This document shows, one piece after another, positions 1 through 10,881 of a stretch of DNA of 64,000 nucleotides (position 1 is its first letter; every line of letters starts with the position of its first letter). The stretch comes from Haliea sp963974125 (GTDB lineage: Bacteria; Pseudomonadota; Gammaproteobacteria; Pseudomonadales; Halieaceae). The DNA is taken from NCBI GenBank assembly GCA_963974125.1, contig CAXBCH010000018.1:24500-88499 (forward strand). The letters run 5' to 3'. The position numbers were made by a program, and so were the translations under genes. Below the pieces are notes generated by a model, which was not told where the DNA came from, did not search any database, and worked only from the letters and a program-made list of their open reading frames with translations.

Positions 1-43
1 GCAACTGCAGGGCAATGGCTGAAACCGCCGCCTGCGGTGCCTG

Positions 44-1291
44 GTGAAAACGCCCCGTTACTGGCTCCTGTTCCTGTCGCTGTGTGTTGCGGCGCTGCTG
101 TTTTCACTGTGGCTGCGGGCCGGTACCGGTGCGGCACCGTTTGCCCTGCTGGAGGCGCTGACCGCACGGATCCAGGACTGGCGTCGAGACTCTTCGAATG
201 TTGATCCAGACCTCCCGGGCAGCCTCGACGAGGCGTCGTCTTCGGCTGCCCACCAGACCCCGGCATCGTCCGTGTTTGACCACACGCTGGAAGACCAGCG
301 GGCCTGTGCGCGGCCGCGAACAAAGTCACGGCGGGACACGGAGCGCCAGGTCTTCTACCGCTGGGTCGATGACAGCGGGCAAACCCACATGGCGGACCAA
401 CGTCCACAGGGGCGTATCGCGACGGTGCTGGATCTCGGCCGCGCGAAACAGGATTTCAGCTACGAGATAGTTGCCGAAGGCATCACCTTGCCGCAGAACT
501 TCGAAGGGCAAGTCGCCGCAGGATCGAAGCGGATCTACGATATCTGGCACTTCTTCCTCGGCGAACAGCGCCTGCGGCAGTCACGCATTCGCCTGCTGAT
601 GGTCGGTGACCCCGCACGCTTTGACGCCTACTACGGCCCCATACCCATCGGGCGGGGCCCGGTCCAGGGCTTCTACCGGATGAACAACAACCAGGCGGTG
701 GTGAAGGCCAATGCCAATGACCCGGCACGGAATCTGGCGGTGGCCTTGCACGAAGTCTCCCACCTGATAACGGCGAGTCATCTGGGTCCGACGCCGCCCT
801 GGCTGACCGAGGGCCTTGCCGGGTATTTCGAAACACTTGAGGTCAGGGATCAGGCCGGGTTTGTCCACATAAACGAGGCGCACATGGCGCTGCTGCGCAG
901 CACGACATTGCCGCCGCTTGCGGAATATTTCTCGATTGCCCGGGAGACATTCTATGGTCCCGACCGCAGCCTGCACTATGCCATCGCCTGGTCCCTGACG
1001 CACTTTCTGCTTGAGGGCGCCCCGGGGATGTATGCGCTGCAGCGTGTCATCCAGCAGGCAGAAGCCCGCTTTTGCCAGCCTTTTTCTGCCGTCGCCGAAC
1101 TGGATGCCGCCTACCCCGGTGGGTTGCGGCGGCTGGAACGGGATTGGCTACAGTGGTTGGGGCGCAGCGCCAGTCGGGCAAGCTTGCACAAACTGGACTA
1201 CGCTCCCAGGGTAGAAGCGCCTGGCGACAACCGCCACTGGTTGCCGCAAACGGCGCCAACCCGCAACTCAAGGAGCCTGTTATGCGCATAG
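44..1291 (+). CDS. Membrane-anchored DUF4124 protein with HEXXH peptidase-like domain
   Basis: 415 aa with a GTG start. Residues 7-27 form one hydrophobic segment (signal anchor or signal peptide). A DUF4124-like stretch follows at about 102-130 (FYRWVDDSGQTHMAD). The C-terminal half has HEVSH at 236-240 and a Glu in WLTEGLAGYFE at 256, which is the zinc-binding HEXXH...E pattern of gluzincin metallopeptidases, so the periplasmic domain is probably a metal-dependent peptidase. The substrate cannot be told from sequence. Its last 10 bases overlap the next gene (cupin), so the two are probably co-translated. An upstream gene may end at the window edge, but too little of it is present to judge. 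Confidence 0.72.
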   Translation: MKTPRYWLLFLSLCVAALLFSLWLRAGTGAAPFALLEALTARIQDWRRDSSNVDPDLPGSLDEASSSAAHQTPASSVFDHTLEDQRACARPRTKSRRDTERQVFYRWVDDSGQTHMADQRPQGRIATVLDLGRAKQDFSYEIVAEGITLPQNFEGQVAAGSKRIYDIWHFFLGEQRLRQSRIRLLMVGDPARFDAYYGPIPIGRGPVQGFYRMNNNQAVVKANANDPARNLAVALHEVSHLITASHLGPTPPWLTEGLAGYFETLEVRDQAGFVHINEAHMALLRSTTLPPLAEYFSIARETFYGPDRSLHYAIAWSLTHFLLEGAPGMYALQRVIQQAEARFCQPFSAVAELDAAYPGGLRRLERDWLQWLGRSASRASLHKLDYAPRVEAPGDNRHWLPQTAPTRNSRSLLCA

Positions 1292-1668
1292 CAAAAGACG
1301 ACATCCCCGTCCGCATTGATGTTCCCGGTGCCACCGCCCGACAGCAAAGCGACTTTGGCGACGTGTCCGGGTACGGCAAGCTGGGGGCGGAATACTTTTC
1401 CTTCGGCGCCGGCACGGATATCACCGAACTGTTGCACGGCTTGGCTGGCGACAGTTGCCAGAGTCCGCATTGGGGCTATGTGGTTGCTGGTGCCATTACC
1501 GCGCTGTATTCCGACGGCAGTACGGAGACCTCCAGGACCGGCGACCTGTTCTACTGGCCTCCGGGACACAGCGTCAGGGCGGAAGATGACACCGACATCG
1601 TGATGTTCAGCCCCCAGGTGGAGCATTGCGCCGTCATTGATCACATCCGCAAGAAGGTCGGTCAGTAA
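1282..1668 (+). CDS. Small cupin-domain protein
   Basis: 128 aa. The ATG at 1282 is preceded by AAGGAG at 1270-1275, which fixes the start. The single conserved beta-barrel core carries the run HWGYVVAGAITALYSDG and, further on, GDLFYWPPGH, the usual pattern of a small cupin (ChrR/AraC-type sensor cupins look like this). The metal ligands are reduced to one or two His, so it may bind a ligand rather than catalyse. It overlaps the preceding peptidase-like gene by 10 bases, suggesting a shared transcript. No substrate can be named. Confidence 0.7.
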   Translation: MRIAKDDIPVRIDVPGATARQQSDFGDVSGYGKLGAEYFSFGAGTDITELLHGLAGDSCQSPHWGYVVAGAITALYSDGSTETSRTGDLFYWPPGHSVRAEDDTDIVMFSPQVEHCAVIDHIRKKVGQ

Positions 1669-1701
1669 CGGGCAAGGCCTGGCAACAAGGTCGGCCCACA
1701 C

Positions 1702-1710
1702 TGATATAAT
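1702..1710 (+). promoter_or_regulatory. Extended -10 promoter for the NnrU-family gene
   Basis: TGATATAAT is a perfect extended -10 box (TG-N-TATAAT), 20 bases before the ATG at 1730. No convincing -35 is present, as is usual for extended -10 promoters. It would start a transcript near 1717 reading NnrU and RlmA. Confidence 0.55.
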
Positions 1711-1729
1711 CCGCTACCGGGGGAACTCC

Positions 1730-2404
1730 ATGGAACTGCTCGCCATCGCCGCATTTGCCTTTCTGGCAACTCATCTGGGAGTCTCCAGTACCCCGTTGCG
1801 GGGTGTGCTGGTCAGCGCCCTAGGGGAGGGGCTCTACCAGGGGCTCTATTCCCTGGTCGCCGTGGTGACACTGGGTCTGATGATCTACGCCTACGCGTCA
1901 GTGCCGCACCACGATTATCTCTGGCATCCCTCGCGGGGGCTGCACCTGGCCGCCTCGGGCCTGATGCTGGTTTCCTCGGTATTGCTGGCGATGGGCCTGC
2001 TGTCGAAGAACCCCACCTCGGTGGGCATGGCCTCGGCGGTCAGGCAGGATCTCGCGGGCATCTTCCGCATCACCCGGCACCCGGTGCAGTGGGCCTTCCT
2101 GCTGTGGGCCATCGCCCACGTACTGGCGAATGGCGATGTCGCCACGCTCATTCTCGCCGGGACCATCGGTCTGGTCAGCGGCCTGGGCATGCTGGCCATT
2201 GACGCCCGGCGGCGCCGCGGCGCAGATGCGGACTGGCAGGCTTTCTACCAGACCACCTCGGCCATCCCCTTTGCCGCACTTGCCAGCGGCCGCACCCGGC
2301 TGGCCCTGCGGGATTTCAACTGGGTGGCCTTTGCTGCCGGTCTGGTTCTGTACGCGGTATTCTACTGGTTCCACGGTAGCATTGCCGGGGTACTGCTGCG
2401 CTGA
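1730..2404 (+). CDS. NnrU-family integral membrane protein
   Basis: 224 aa with about six hydrophobic segments spread along its length, so an inner-membrane protein. The core ITRHPVQWAFLLWAIAH is the signature of the NnrU/isoprenylcysteine-methyltransferase-like fold, and NnrU proteins were first linked to denitrification (nitrite/nitric oxide reductase expression). No denitrification gene is nearby, so that role is not supported here; a NnrU-like hydrophobic-substrate methyltransferase is an alternative. The ATG at 1730 was preferred to an upstream GTG because it sits just after an extended -10 box and begins the first membrane segment. RlmA follows after 10 bases. Confidence 0.8.
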   Translation: MELLAIAAFAFLATHLGVSSTPLRGVLVSALGEGLYQGLYSLVAVVTLGLMIYAYASVPHHDYLWHPSRGLHLAASGLMLVSSVLLAMGLLSKNPTSVGMASAVRQDLAGIFRITRHPVQWAFLLWAIAHVLANGDVATLILAGTIGLVSGLGMLAIDARRRRGADADWQAFYQTTSAIPFAALASGRTRLALRDFNWVAFAAGLVLYAVFYWFHGSIAGVLLR

Positions 2405-2414
2405 ACCCGCGGGG

Positions 2415-3260
2415 ATGACCATTACCGGATTCGATGAGCTGTTGTGTCCGCTGGACGGCGATTCCCTGCAGCGCCACGACGCCAGCTGGCGCTGCCCCGC
2501 CGGCCACAGCTTTGACATTGCCCGCCAGGGTTACGTGCATCTGCTGCCGGTACAGAACAAGCGCTCCCGTGATCCCGGCGACAGCCGCGAGATGGTGGGT
2601 GCGCGGGCGCGCTTTCTCGAAACCGGATTCTACCAGCCATTGGCGGCCGCGGTGGCGCGGGCTGCGCTGGAGGGCCTGCCGACCGACGCGCCGGCGAGCT
2701 TGCTGGACGCGGGGTGTGGCGAGGGCTACTACCTCCGCCGGCTGGCCGCGGCGGCCGCGCCGGGTCATGCACTTGCCCTGCTGGGCCTGGACATTTCCAA
2801 ATGGGCGGTGCTGGTCGCGGCGCGGGCCGACCCGCGCCCAACCTGGGTGGTTGCCAGCAACGCAGCGCTGCCGGTTCCCGCGCACAGTATCGATAGAGTG
2901 CTCTGTATTTTCGGTTTTCCGGTCTACCCGGAGTTCGCGCGGGTGCTGAAACCCGGGGGCGAGGTGCTGCGGGCGGATCCAGGCCCCGCCCATTTGCGGG
3001 AGTTGCGCGAAATCATCTACCCGAAACTGAAGCCCGCAGGCAATGAGGTGGCTCCGGTGCCGGACGGCTTCACGCAGGTGTCGGTCGAATCCGTGAGCTA
3101 TCCCATGATCCTCGGTGACGCCGACGCAATCGCCAACCTGCTGGCCATGACCCCACACCTGTATCGCGCCAGTGCCGCAGGCAAGGAAAAGCTGCTGGCG
3201 CACTCCCGGCTCGCTGTCACCGTGGATGTACGTCTGACCCGCCTGTTACGCACAGGGTGA
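2415..3260 (+). CDS. rlmA: 23S rRNA (guanine-N1) methyltransferase RlmA type
   Basis: 281 aa, close to the E. coli RlmA length (about 270). The family methylates N1 of a guanine in 23S rRNA helix 35 (G745 in E. coli) using SAM. Visible are the N-terminal zinc-finger region, then FDIARQGYVHLLPVQ and KRSRDPGDS, then the SAM motif LDAGCGEGYY at about 93-102. The zinc site reads C11-P-L-D14 ... C27 ... H31. The second Cys of the usual CPxC pair is Asp, so one ligand is replaced or zinc binding is altered. It follows NnrU with a 10-base gap and ends 17 bases from the convergent cyclase gene. Confidence 0.9.
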   Translation: MTITGFDELLCPLDGDSLQRHDASWRCPAGHSFDIARQGYVHLLPVQNKRSRDPGDSREMVGARARFLETGFYQPLAAAVARAALEGLPTDAPASLLDAGCGEGYYLRRLAAAAAPGHALALLGLDISKWAVLVAARADPRPTWVVASNAALPVPAHSIDRVLCIFGFPVYPEFARVLKPGGEVLRADPGPAHLRELREIIYPKLKPAGNEVAPVPDGFTQVSVESVSYPMILGDADAIANLLAMTPHLYRASAAGKEKLLAHSRLAVTVDVRLTRLLRTG

Positions 3261-3277
3261 GGACGCCCTCGGGAAGG

Positions 3278-6402
<3,125 letters not shown>

Positions 6403-6451
6403 TCTATCCCTTTATGGACCTGCCTGCGCGCGGGAATCGAACCTGGATCCC

Positions 6452-6460
6452 TGCTAGAAT
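6452..6460 (+). promoter_or_regulatory. Candidate extended -10 promoter for the DUF6165 gene
   Basis: TGCTAGAAT fits TG-N-TAGAAT, 33 bases before the ATG at 6494, in the divergent gap between the cyclase gene and the DUF6165 gene. No clear -35 was seen. Confidence 0.4.
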
Positions 6461-6493
6461 CTGCCGCTCCATGGCAAGCAGGCAGTCCTCAAC

Positions 6494-6904
6494 ATGACCG
6501 ACGTCATCACCGTTCCCGTTTCCTTCGGCGAAGTGCTGGACAAGATCACCATCCTCGAGATCAAGTCCGAGCGTATCGCCGACCCCGCCAAACTGAAGAA
6601 TGTGCGCCTGGAACTGGCGGAACTGAGCCGGACCTGGGATGAGGCAGTGCCGGAGCAGGCGGCGATCGCCGAGCTGCGCCAGCAGTTGAAGGCAGTGAAT
6701 GAATCCCTGTGGGTGATCGAGGACGATATCCGCGATCGGGAAGCGGCGCAGGATTTCGGGCCGCGCTTCATCGAGCTGGCGCGGGCGGTGTATGTCACCA
6801 ACGACCAGCGCGCGAAACTGAAGAAGGATATCAACCTGGCCCTGGGTTCGCGCTTCGTGGAAGAGAAATCCTACCAGGACTACACGGCCAGGCAGACCCG
6901 CTAG
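6494..6904 (+). CDS. DUF6165 family protein
   Basis: 136 aa, soluble, with no signal peptide or membrane segment. It opens with the family hallmark VPVSFGEVLDKITILEIKSER and is otherwise helical with heptad-like stretches around 35-75, consistent with a small coiled-coil protein. The biochemical function of DUF6165 is unknown. Homologues are often found beside LPS or glycosyltransferase genes, and here it stands directly before the LPS core block with its 3' end 10 bases from a convergent heptosyltransferase gene. A role connected with envelope polysaccharide is therefore a guess from context only. Confidence 0.8.
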   Translation: MTDVITVPVSFGEVLDKITILEIKSERIADPAKLKNVRLELAELSRTWDEAVPEQAAIAELRQQLKAVNESLWVIEDDIRDREAAQDFGPRFIELARAVYVTNDQRAKLKKDINLALGSRFVEEKSYQDYTARQTR

Positions 6905-6914
6905 TCGGGGACGC

Positions 6915-7988
6915 CTAGTCGGGAGCACCTGGTCGGGGGCGCCCAGCCTGGCCGTCGCTCCGCGCGGCCACCCAGCGGTCCAGCATGGCGCAGGCATCGG
7001 CCACGGTGATCAGGTCCATGGCGCCGGGGAATTCCGCTTTTGCGCCCCAGCGCGCCTCATCCTCACTCTTGCCGGTGAACTGCTGCAGCGCCTCGGGATA
7101 GCGGTTCACACACCAGTGCAGTGAGCCATAGGGGCCCGAGCGCAGCGGGTTGCTGGCGGCGTAGAGGCCCAGCACATCGGTACCGACGGCGCTGGCAATG
7201 TGTGCAGGGCCGGTGTCCGGGGCCAGCAGCAGGTCGGCATGGCTGAGCAGGGCGGTGAGCTGTTTCAGGGTGTCCTGGCCGCAGAGGTTGAGCGCGGGTT
7301 CGGCCATCGCAGCCGCAATGGCGGCACACATCTCCCTTTCCGCTTGCGCCGGGCTTCCCACCAGCAGCACCTGCATGCCGTGCTGGCGCATGGCGTGGTC
7401 CGCCAGGGCCGCATAGCGCTCCGCCCGCCAGTTGCGCAGCGGGTGGCTGGCGCAGGGGCTGATCACCAGGCTGCGGCGGGCCGGGTCCAGGTGGCTGTGT
7501 GCAAAGGCGTGATCGGTGTCTGCGAGTGGAATCGTCCAGAGGGGCGGTGCGGCCTCCAGTCCCAGCGGCTCCAGGAAGCTGGCGAGGCAGTCGCGCACAT
7601 GCTGGCGCGGGGTGGCGGCGATGCGGCGGTCGATGAACAGCTGGTGCAGGTCCTTGCTGCGGGCGCGGTCGTAGCCGACCTTGGTCCGCGCCGGGATCAC
7701 CGCGGCGGCCAGGTTGGCCCGCAGGGCCACCTGCATGTGCAGCAGGGCGTCGAAGCGCCGGCCCCGCAACTGGCGCCGCAGCTCCCGGTACCCGCGCCAG
7801 CCCGCTTTCTTGTCGAATACGATGAACTCGACCCCCGGCAGGTCCCCCACCAGCTTGTGTTCGATCCTGCCGATAATCCAGGTGATGTGGATGCCGGGCT
7901 GCTGCTCCTGCAGGCTCAATACCACCGGGACGACGTGAGTGACATCGCCAATGGCGGAGAGACGGAGGATACAGACGGAGTTGAGCAC
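6915..7988 (-). CDS. Glycosyltransferase family 9 (heptosyltransferase-like)
   Basis: 357 aa with a GTG start. Family 9 enzymes transfer L-glycero-D-manno-heptose from ADP-heptose to the LPS inner core at the cytoplasmic face of the inner membrane. The N-terminal motif ILRLSAIGDVTHVVPVV (about 7-23) and the C-terminal nucleotide-sugar motif LLAPDTGPAHIASAVG (around 257) are clear. Whether it acts first (WaaC) or second (WaaF) cannot be decided from sequence. It sits alone on the minus strand, divergent from the Kdo kinase gene, with a 160-base gap that must hold both promoters. Confidence 0.88.
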   Translation of the reverse strand: MLNSVCILRLSAIGDVTHVVPVVLSLQEQQPGIHITWIIGRIEHKLVGDLPGVEFIVFDKKAGWRGYRELRRQLRGRRFDALLHMQVALRANLAAAVIPARTKVGYDRARSKDLHQLFIDRRIAATPRQHVRDCLASFLEPLGLEAAPPLWTIPLADTDHAFAHSHLDPARRSLVISPCASHPLRNWRAERYAALADHAMRQHGMQVLLVGSPAQAEREMCAAIAAAMAEPALNLCGQDTLKQLTALLSHADLLLAPDTGPAHIASAVGTDVLGLYAASNPLRSGPYGSLHWCVNRYPEALQQFTGKSEDEARWGAKAEFPGAMDLITVADACAMLDRWVAARSDGQAGRPRPGAPD

Positions 7989-8148
7989 GCGGCGTTCCAG
8001 TTGGGCGCCCCGCAGGCTCGGCTGGAGGCTAAGTGGTGATCATTGGTACACTGCGGGCATTCTAACCAAGTCTGTCCTTTGGGTCTGTAGCCCCCACCTC
8101 CGGTGGGCCCAGCGACCGGGCCGGCAGCGTAATCGGGGTGCCAGACGC

Positions 8149-8892
8149 TTGAACAGCCGTACCGAAGCAGCGGTTATTACCGGTTCCTCAGCCCTGCTGT
8201 GCAATCCCGCTTTCAGCGCTGTTTCCGATGACTGGCTGGACCCGGAGTTCTGGGGTGAGCGGGCCAGCCCGGTAGCCTCCGGGGGCCGTGGTGGCGCCTG
8301 GTATATCAGCGCCAGCGCTGGTGAGTTTGTGCTGCGGCAGTACCTGCGTGGCGGCCTGGTGGCGCGGCTGTCCCGCGCCAGTTATGTTTTCACAGGCTTT
8401 GACAATACCCGCTCCCTGCGCGAGTTTCGCCTGCTGCAGCAGCTGCGCGCGCTCGGTCTGCCGGTGCCGGAGCCTGTGGCGGCACTGGCTCGCCGCCGCG
8501 GGCTGCTGCTCTGGCAGGGTGCCATCCTGGTGTGCCGGATACCGGGTGCCCGGCCGCTGCCGGAGTCCTCCGCCCTGGACGAAGACGATCTATGGGTCCG
8601 CGTGGGGAGGCTGGTGCGCGACTTCCATGATGCCGGTCTCGACCATGCCGACCTCAATTGCGACAATATCCTGGAAGCAGGCGGCGCATTGTGGTTGATC
8701 GATTTTGACCGCTGCAGGTTGCACCCGGGCAGCGCCCCGGTGGCTGGCTGGAAAAAATCCAACCTGCGACGCCTGCGACGTTCTGTGGCCAAGCGCTGCC
8801 GTGCGCTGTCTCCGGGGCGACAGGAGCAGCTGTGGCGACAGTTGCTGCAGGGTTACGAGACGGCCGCTCGCCGGGCCGGGTCGCCGCCGTGA
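8149..8892 (+). CDS. kdkA: 3-deoxy-D-manno-octulosonic acid (Kdo) kinase
   Basis: 247 aa. KdkA phosphorylates Kdo of the LPS inner core, supplying the negative charge that stabilises the outer membrane. The protein-kinase-like fold is shown by the catalytic loop HADLNCDN (D168, N173) and the metal-binding DFD at 185-187. The reading frame is open well upstream, but conserved sequence starts only at NSRTEAAVITGSS. A TTG at 8149 behind GGGGTG is the best start, and the start is the least certain part. The stop codon overlaps the GTG of the next kinase gene (GTGA), so the two are translationally coupled. Confidence 0.82.
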   Translation: MNSRTEAAVITGSSALLCNPAFSAVSDDWLDPEFWGERASPVASGGRGGAWYISASAGEFVLRQYLRGGLVARLSRASYVFTGFDNTRSLREFRLLQQLRALGLPVPEPVAALARRRGLLLWQGAILVCRIPGARPLPESSALDEDDLWVRVGRLVRDFHDAGLDHADLNCDNILEAGGALWLIDFDRCRLHPGSAPVAGWKKSNLRRLRRSVAKRCRALSPGRQEQLWRQLLQGYETAARRAGSPP

Positions 8893-9575
8893 GCAATATC
8901 ATTCTGCAGCGGGAGCTGCACGCCAATACCCGCCGTACCCGCCTGACCTATCGCGGTACCGTGAACGGCCGCCCCGCAGCCATCAAGTGCTACCGCAAGC
9001 CGCTGTTCGGGGTGTTCCACTGGTTGCGCGCCGAAGTTCGAGGCCGGCGCCTGCGGGCGGCGGGCGCAGCGGTACCCGGCCTGGTGTATTCGGGCTGGTT
9101 CCCGGCGCAGCGCTGTTTCTGTTTCGCCACCGCTTTTCTGGAAAATTACCGGCCGCTGCGGGCGGTGCTCACCGAAGAGCCCTCCCGCGCGCGACAGCTG
9201 GCGCTGGTCGTGGTGCTGGGGCGCAGCCTGGGGGATGCGCACAACAAGGGCATCCTGCAGCCCGACTGCAACCTGACCAACTTCATGCTCGGTGACAACG
9301 ACGTCCTGGCATTCGTGGACGAAGACGATATCCGGGTCTATCGAGCCGGGCTGTCACTTGCGCAGTCCCGCCTGAACCTGGCCAATGTGGCGGCGCGACT
9401 GCCAGACGGGGAAATGGTCGCAACCCTGCTGGAGGCCTATCTTGCGACACGCCCCGCCGGGGTGGGTGCGAGCTGGGACCGGGAGCGCTTTCAGGCGGCC
9501 ATTGGCCACTGGCAGGACCGGCTGGCGCGCAAGCGGGCGCGGCGCAACATTACCGAGCGGCGTCGTTTCGACTGA
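8889..9575 (+). CDS. Divergent LPS kinase-like protein (KdkA/WaaP fold)
   Basis: 228 aa, GTG start within the GTGA overlap with kdkA. The ATP-binding Lys is likely in PAAIKCYRK. The catalytic loop reads HNKGILQPDCNLTNFM: the catalytic Asp (D126) and the metal-binding Asn (N131) remain, but the His of the usual HxDL is Gln, and the DFD site is VDEDD (D144). It is probably an active kinase with changed specificity acting on another core sugar, or a weak one. Its 3' end overlaps the convergent O-antigen-ligase gene by 26 bases. Direct coupling to kdkA argues that both products act on the same LPS core. Confidence 0.72.
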   Translation: MSNIILQRELHANTRRTRLTYRGTVNGRPAAIKCYRKPLFGVFHWLRAEVRGRRLRAAGAAVPGLVYSGWFPAQRCFCFATAFLENYRPLRAVLTEEPSRARQLALVVVLGRSLGDAHNKGILQPDCNLTNFMLGDNDVLAFVDEDDIRVYRAGLSLAQSRLNLANVAARLPDGEMVATLLEAYLATRPAGVGASWDRERFQAAIGHWQDRLARKRARRNITERRRFD

Positions 9576-10881
9576 TTACCGCCGGCGCCGAATAGGCCAG
9601 CGCGCAGGCAATCACCAGGTTGAGCAGGTAGCGCCCGCTGGAATAGAGCATGTAGGCCTCGAACAGATTGATGATCAACCAGAACACCGTGAAGCCGGCG
9701 ATGAACAGGAATGTCGCATCCGGCATGGCCTGCCTTTGCCAGGCTCGCCGCGACTGCAGCAGCAGCCACAGCACGAGCCCCAGGAACAGCAGTACACCGG
9801 GTAGCCCATACTGCGCGGCGAGATCCAGGTAGCTGCTGTGCAGGTGGGTATAGATCAGCTTCAGTTCCGGGGTGAGGGCTTCCGAGCGCTGGCTGATCAG
9901 GTGACTGCCATTGATGCCCCAGCCAGTTGCAGGCCGCTCCAGGATCCAGGGCAGGCCATAGATCCAGTAACGCACGCGTATGCCGACGCTGTCGTATTGC
10001 AGCGCCTCCACTTCCAGGCTCTCCAGCTGGTCGAAGGTGCCGCGCCCCTCTTCGAATTTGCCGAACAACTGTATTGCCAGCACCGTGGCGAGGGTCAGCA
10101 GGGCGGTGGCCGCCAGTAGAATCGGCAGCGCCCGGGCCGCGGTCCACTGCCGGCGCCTGGCCAGTATGCGCATCTTGAGCAGCGAAATCACCGCGATGCC
10201 AATGGCTGTGCCCAGCCAGATCCCCCGGGTCTGGGTGATCATGACGCCGGCACCGGTCAGCAACAACGCCAGCGCAAGCAGTGCCAATGTCAGTCGAGGC
10301 AGTCGCTGCTGCCCAATTCGGGACAGCGCCAGCGCATACAGGCTCAGAAATGCGGCGCCGAAGAACATGGCCGTATGCTGGGCATTGCGCAGGCCGAAAT
10401 CCACCCGCTCGCCAGCGAAACCGCGCGCAATCTCGGCGTGGCCGCCGCCGGTAACCCAGGGCGCGAGCAGCAGGCCCCCGATTGCTCCCAGCCACAGGTA
10501 CCTGACCGCTTCTGCCTTGCCCGCCAGCCAGAACGCGATGAACAGAAACAGCATCCAGCGTCCGAGCCGGTCCAGCTTCGGCGACGCCTCCACCTCGTAG
10601 CCGGACAGTACCGGTGCAAACCACCAGCTCGAGAGTTGCACCAGCAGTGCCGCCAGCAGAAAGAGCGCAGGTACCCGGAGAATTCCCGGGCGCACACCGG
10701 CCAGCAATAGTCCCAGTGCGGGCAGGATGAACATTATCTGGGCGATGTGCCCGACCCGGGGCAGGATCTGGTCCGAGGCGGCGAAAACCACGATGGCCAG
10801 CAGGCAGGGCCACTGCAGCCAGCGGTAGACGTTGGCTGCACGCCCGCCGCTGCTCGCCTGCCGTGTAGCGTTCCCGGTCAT
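9550..10881 (-). CDS. O-antigen ligase family protein
   Basis: 443 aa with about 12 membrane helices. The family (Wzy_C) includes WaaL, which joins polysaccharide to the lipid A core in the periplasm, and Wzy polymerases. The signature is seen in ITQTRGIWLG and in the later periplasmic loop GWGINGSHLISQ followed by HSSYLDLAAQYGLPGVLLF, which contains the conserved His. WaaL and Wzy cannot be separated by sequence alone; the surrounding core genes favour WaaL. The ATG overlaps the stop of the upstream glycosyltransferase gene (ATGA), so it is the last gene of a three-gene minus-strand operon. Confidence 0.82.
   Translation of the reverse strand: MTGNATRQASSGGRAANVYRWLQWPCLLAIVVFAASDQILPRVGHIAQIMFILPALGLLLAGVRPGILRVPALFLLAALLVQLSSWWFAPVLSGYEVEASPKLDRLGRWMLFLFIAFWLAGKAEAVRYLWLGAIGGLLLAPWVTGGGHAEIARGFAGERVDFGLRNAQHTAMFFGAAFLSLYALALSRIGQQRLPRLTLALLALALLLTGAGVMITQTRGIWLGTAIGIAVISLLKMRILARRRQWTAARALPILLAATALLTLATVLAIQLFGKFEEGRGTFDQLESLEVEALQYDSVGIRVRYWIYGLPWILERPATGWGINGSHLISQRSEALTPELKLIYTHLHSSYLDLAAQYGLPGVLLFLGLVLWLLLQSRRAWQRQAMPDATFLFIAGFTVFWLIINLFEAYMLYSSGRYLLNLVIACALAYSAPAVISRNDAAR

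Noticed and set aside
3..47. Possible 3' end of an upstream gene with a GTGA overlap at 44-47
   Set aside because: Only 14 codons are visible and two other frames are equally possible, so it was not listed.
8091..8107. CCCACC/GGTGGG hairpin upstream of kdkA as a terminator
   Set aside because: No T run, a 3-base loop and no upstream + strand gene close enough; likely chance in GC-rich DNA.
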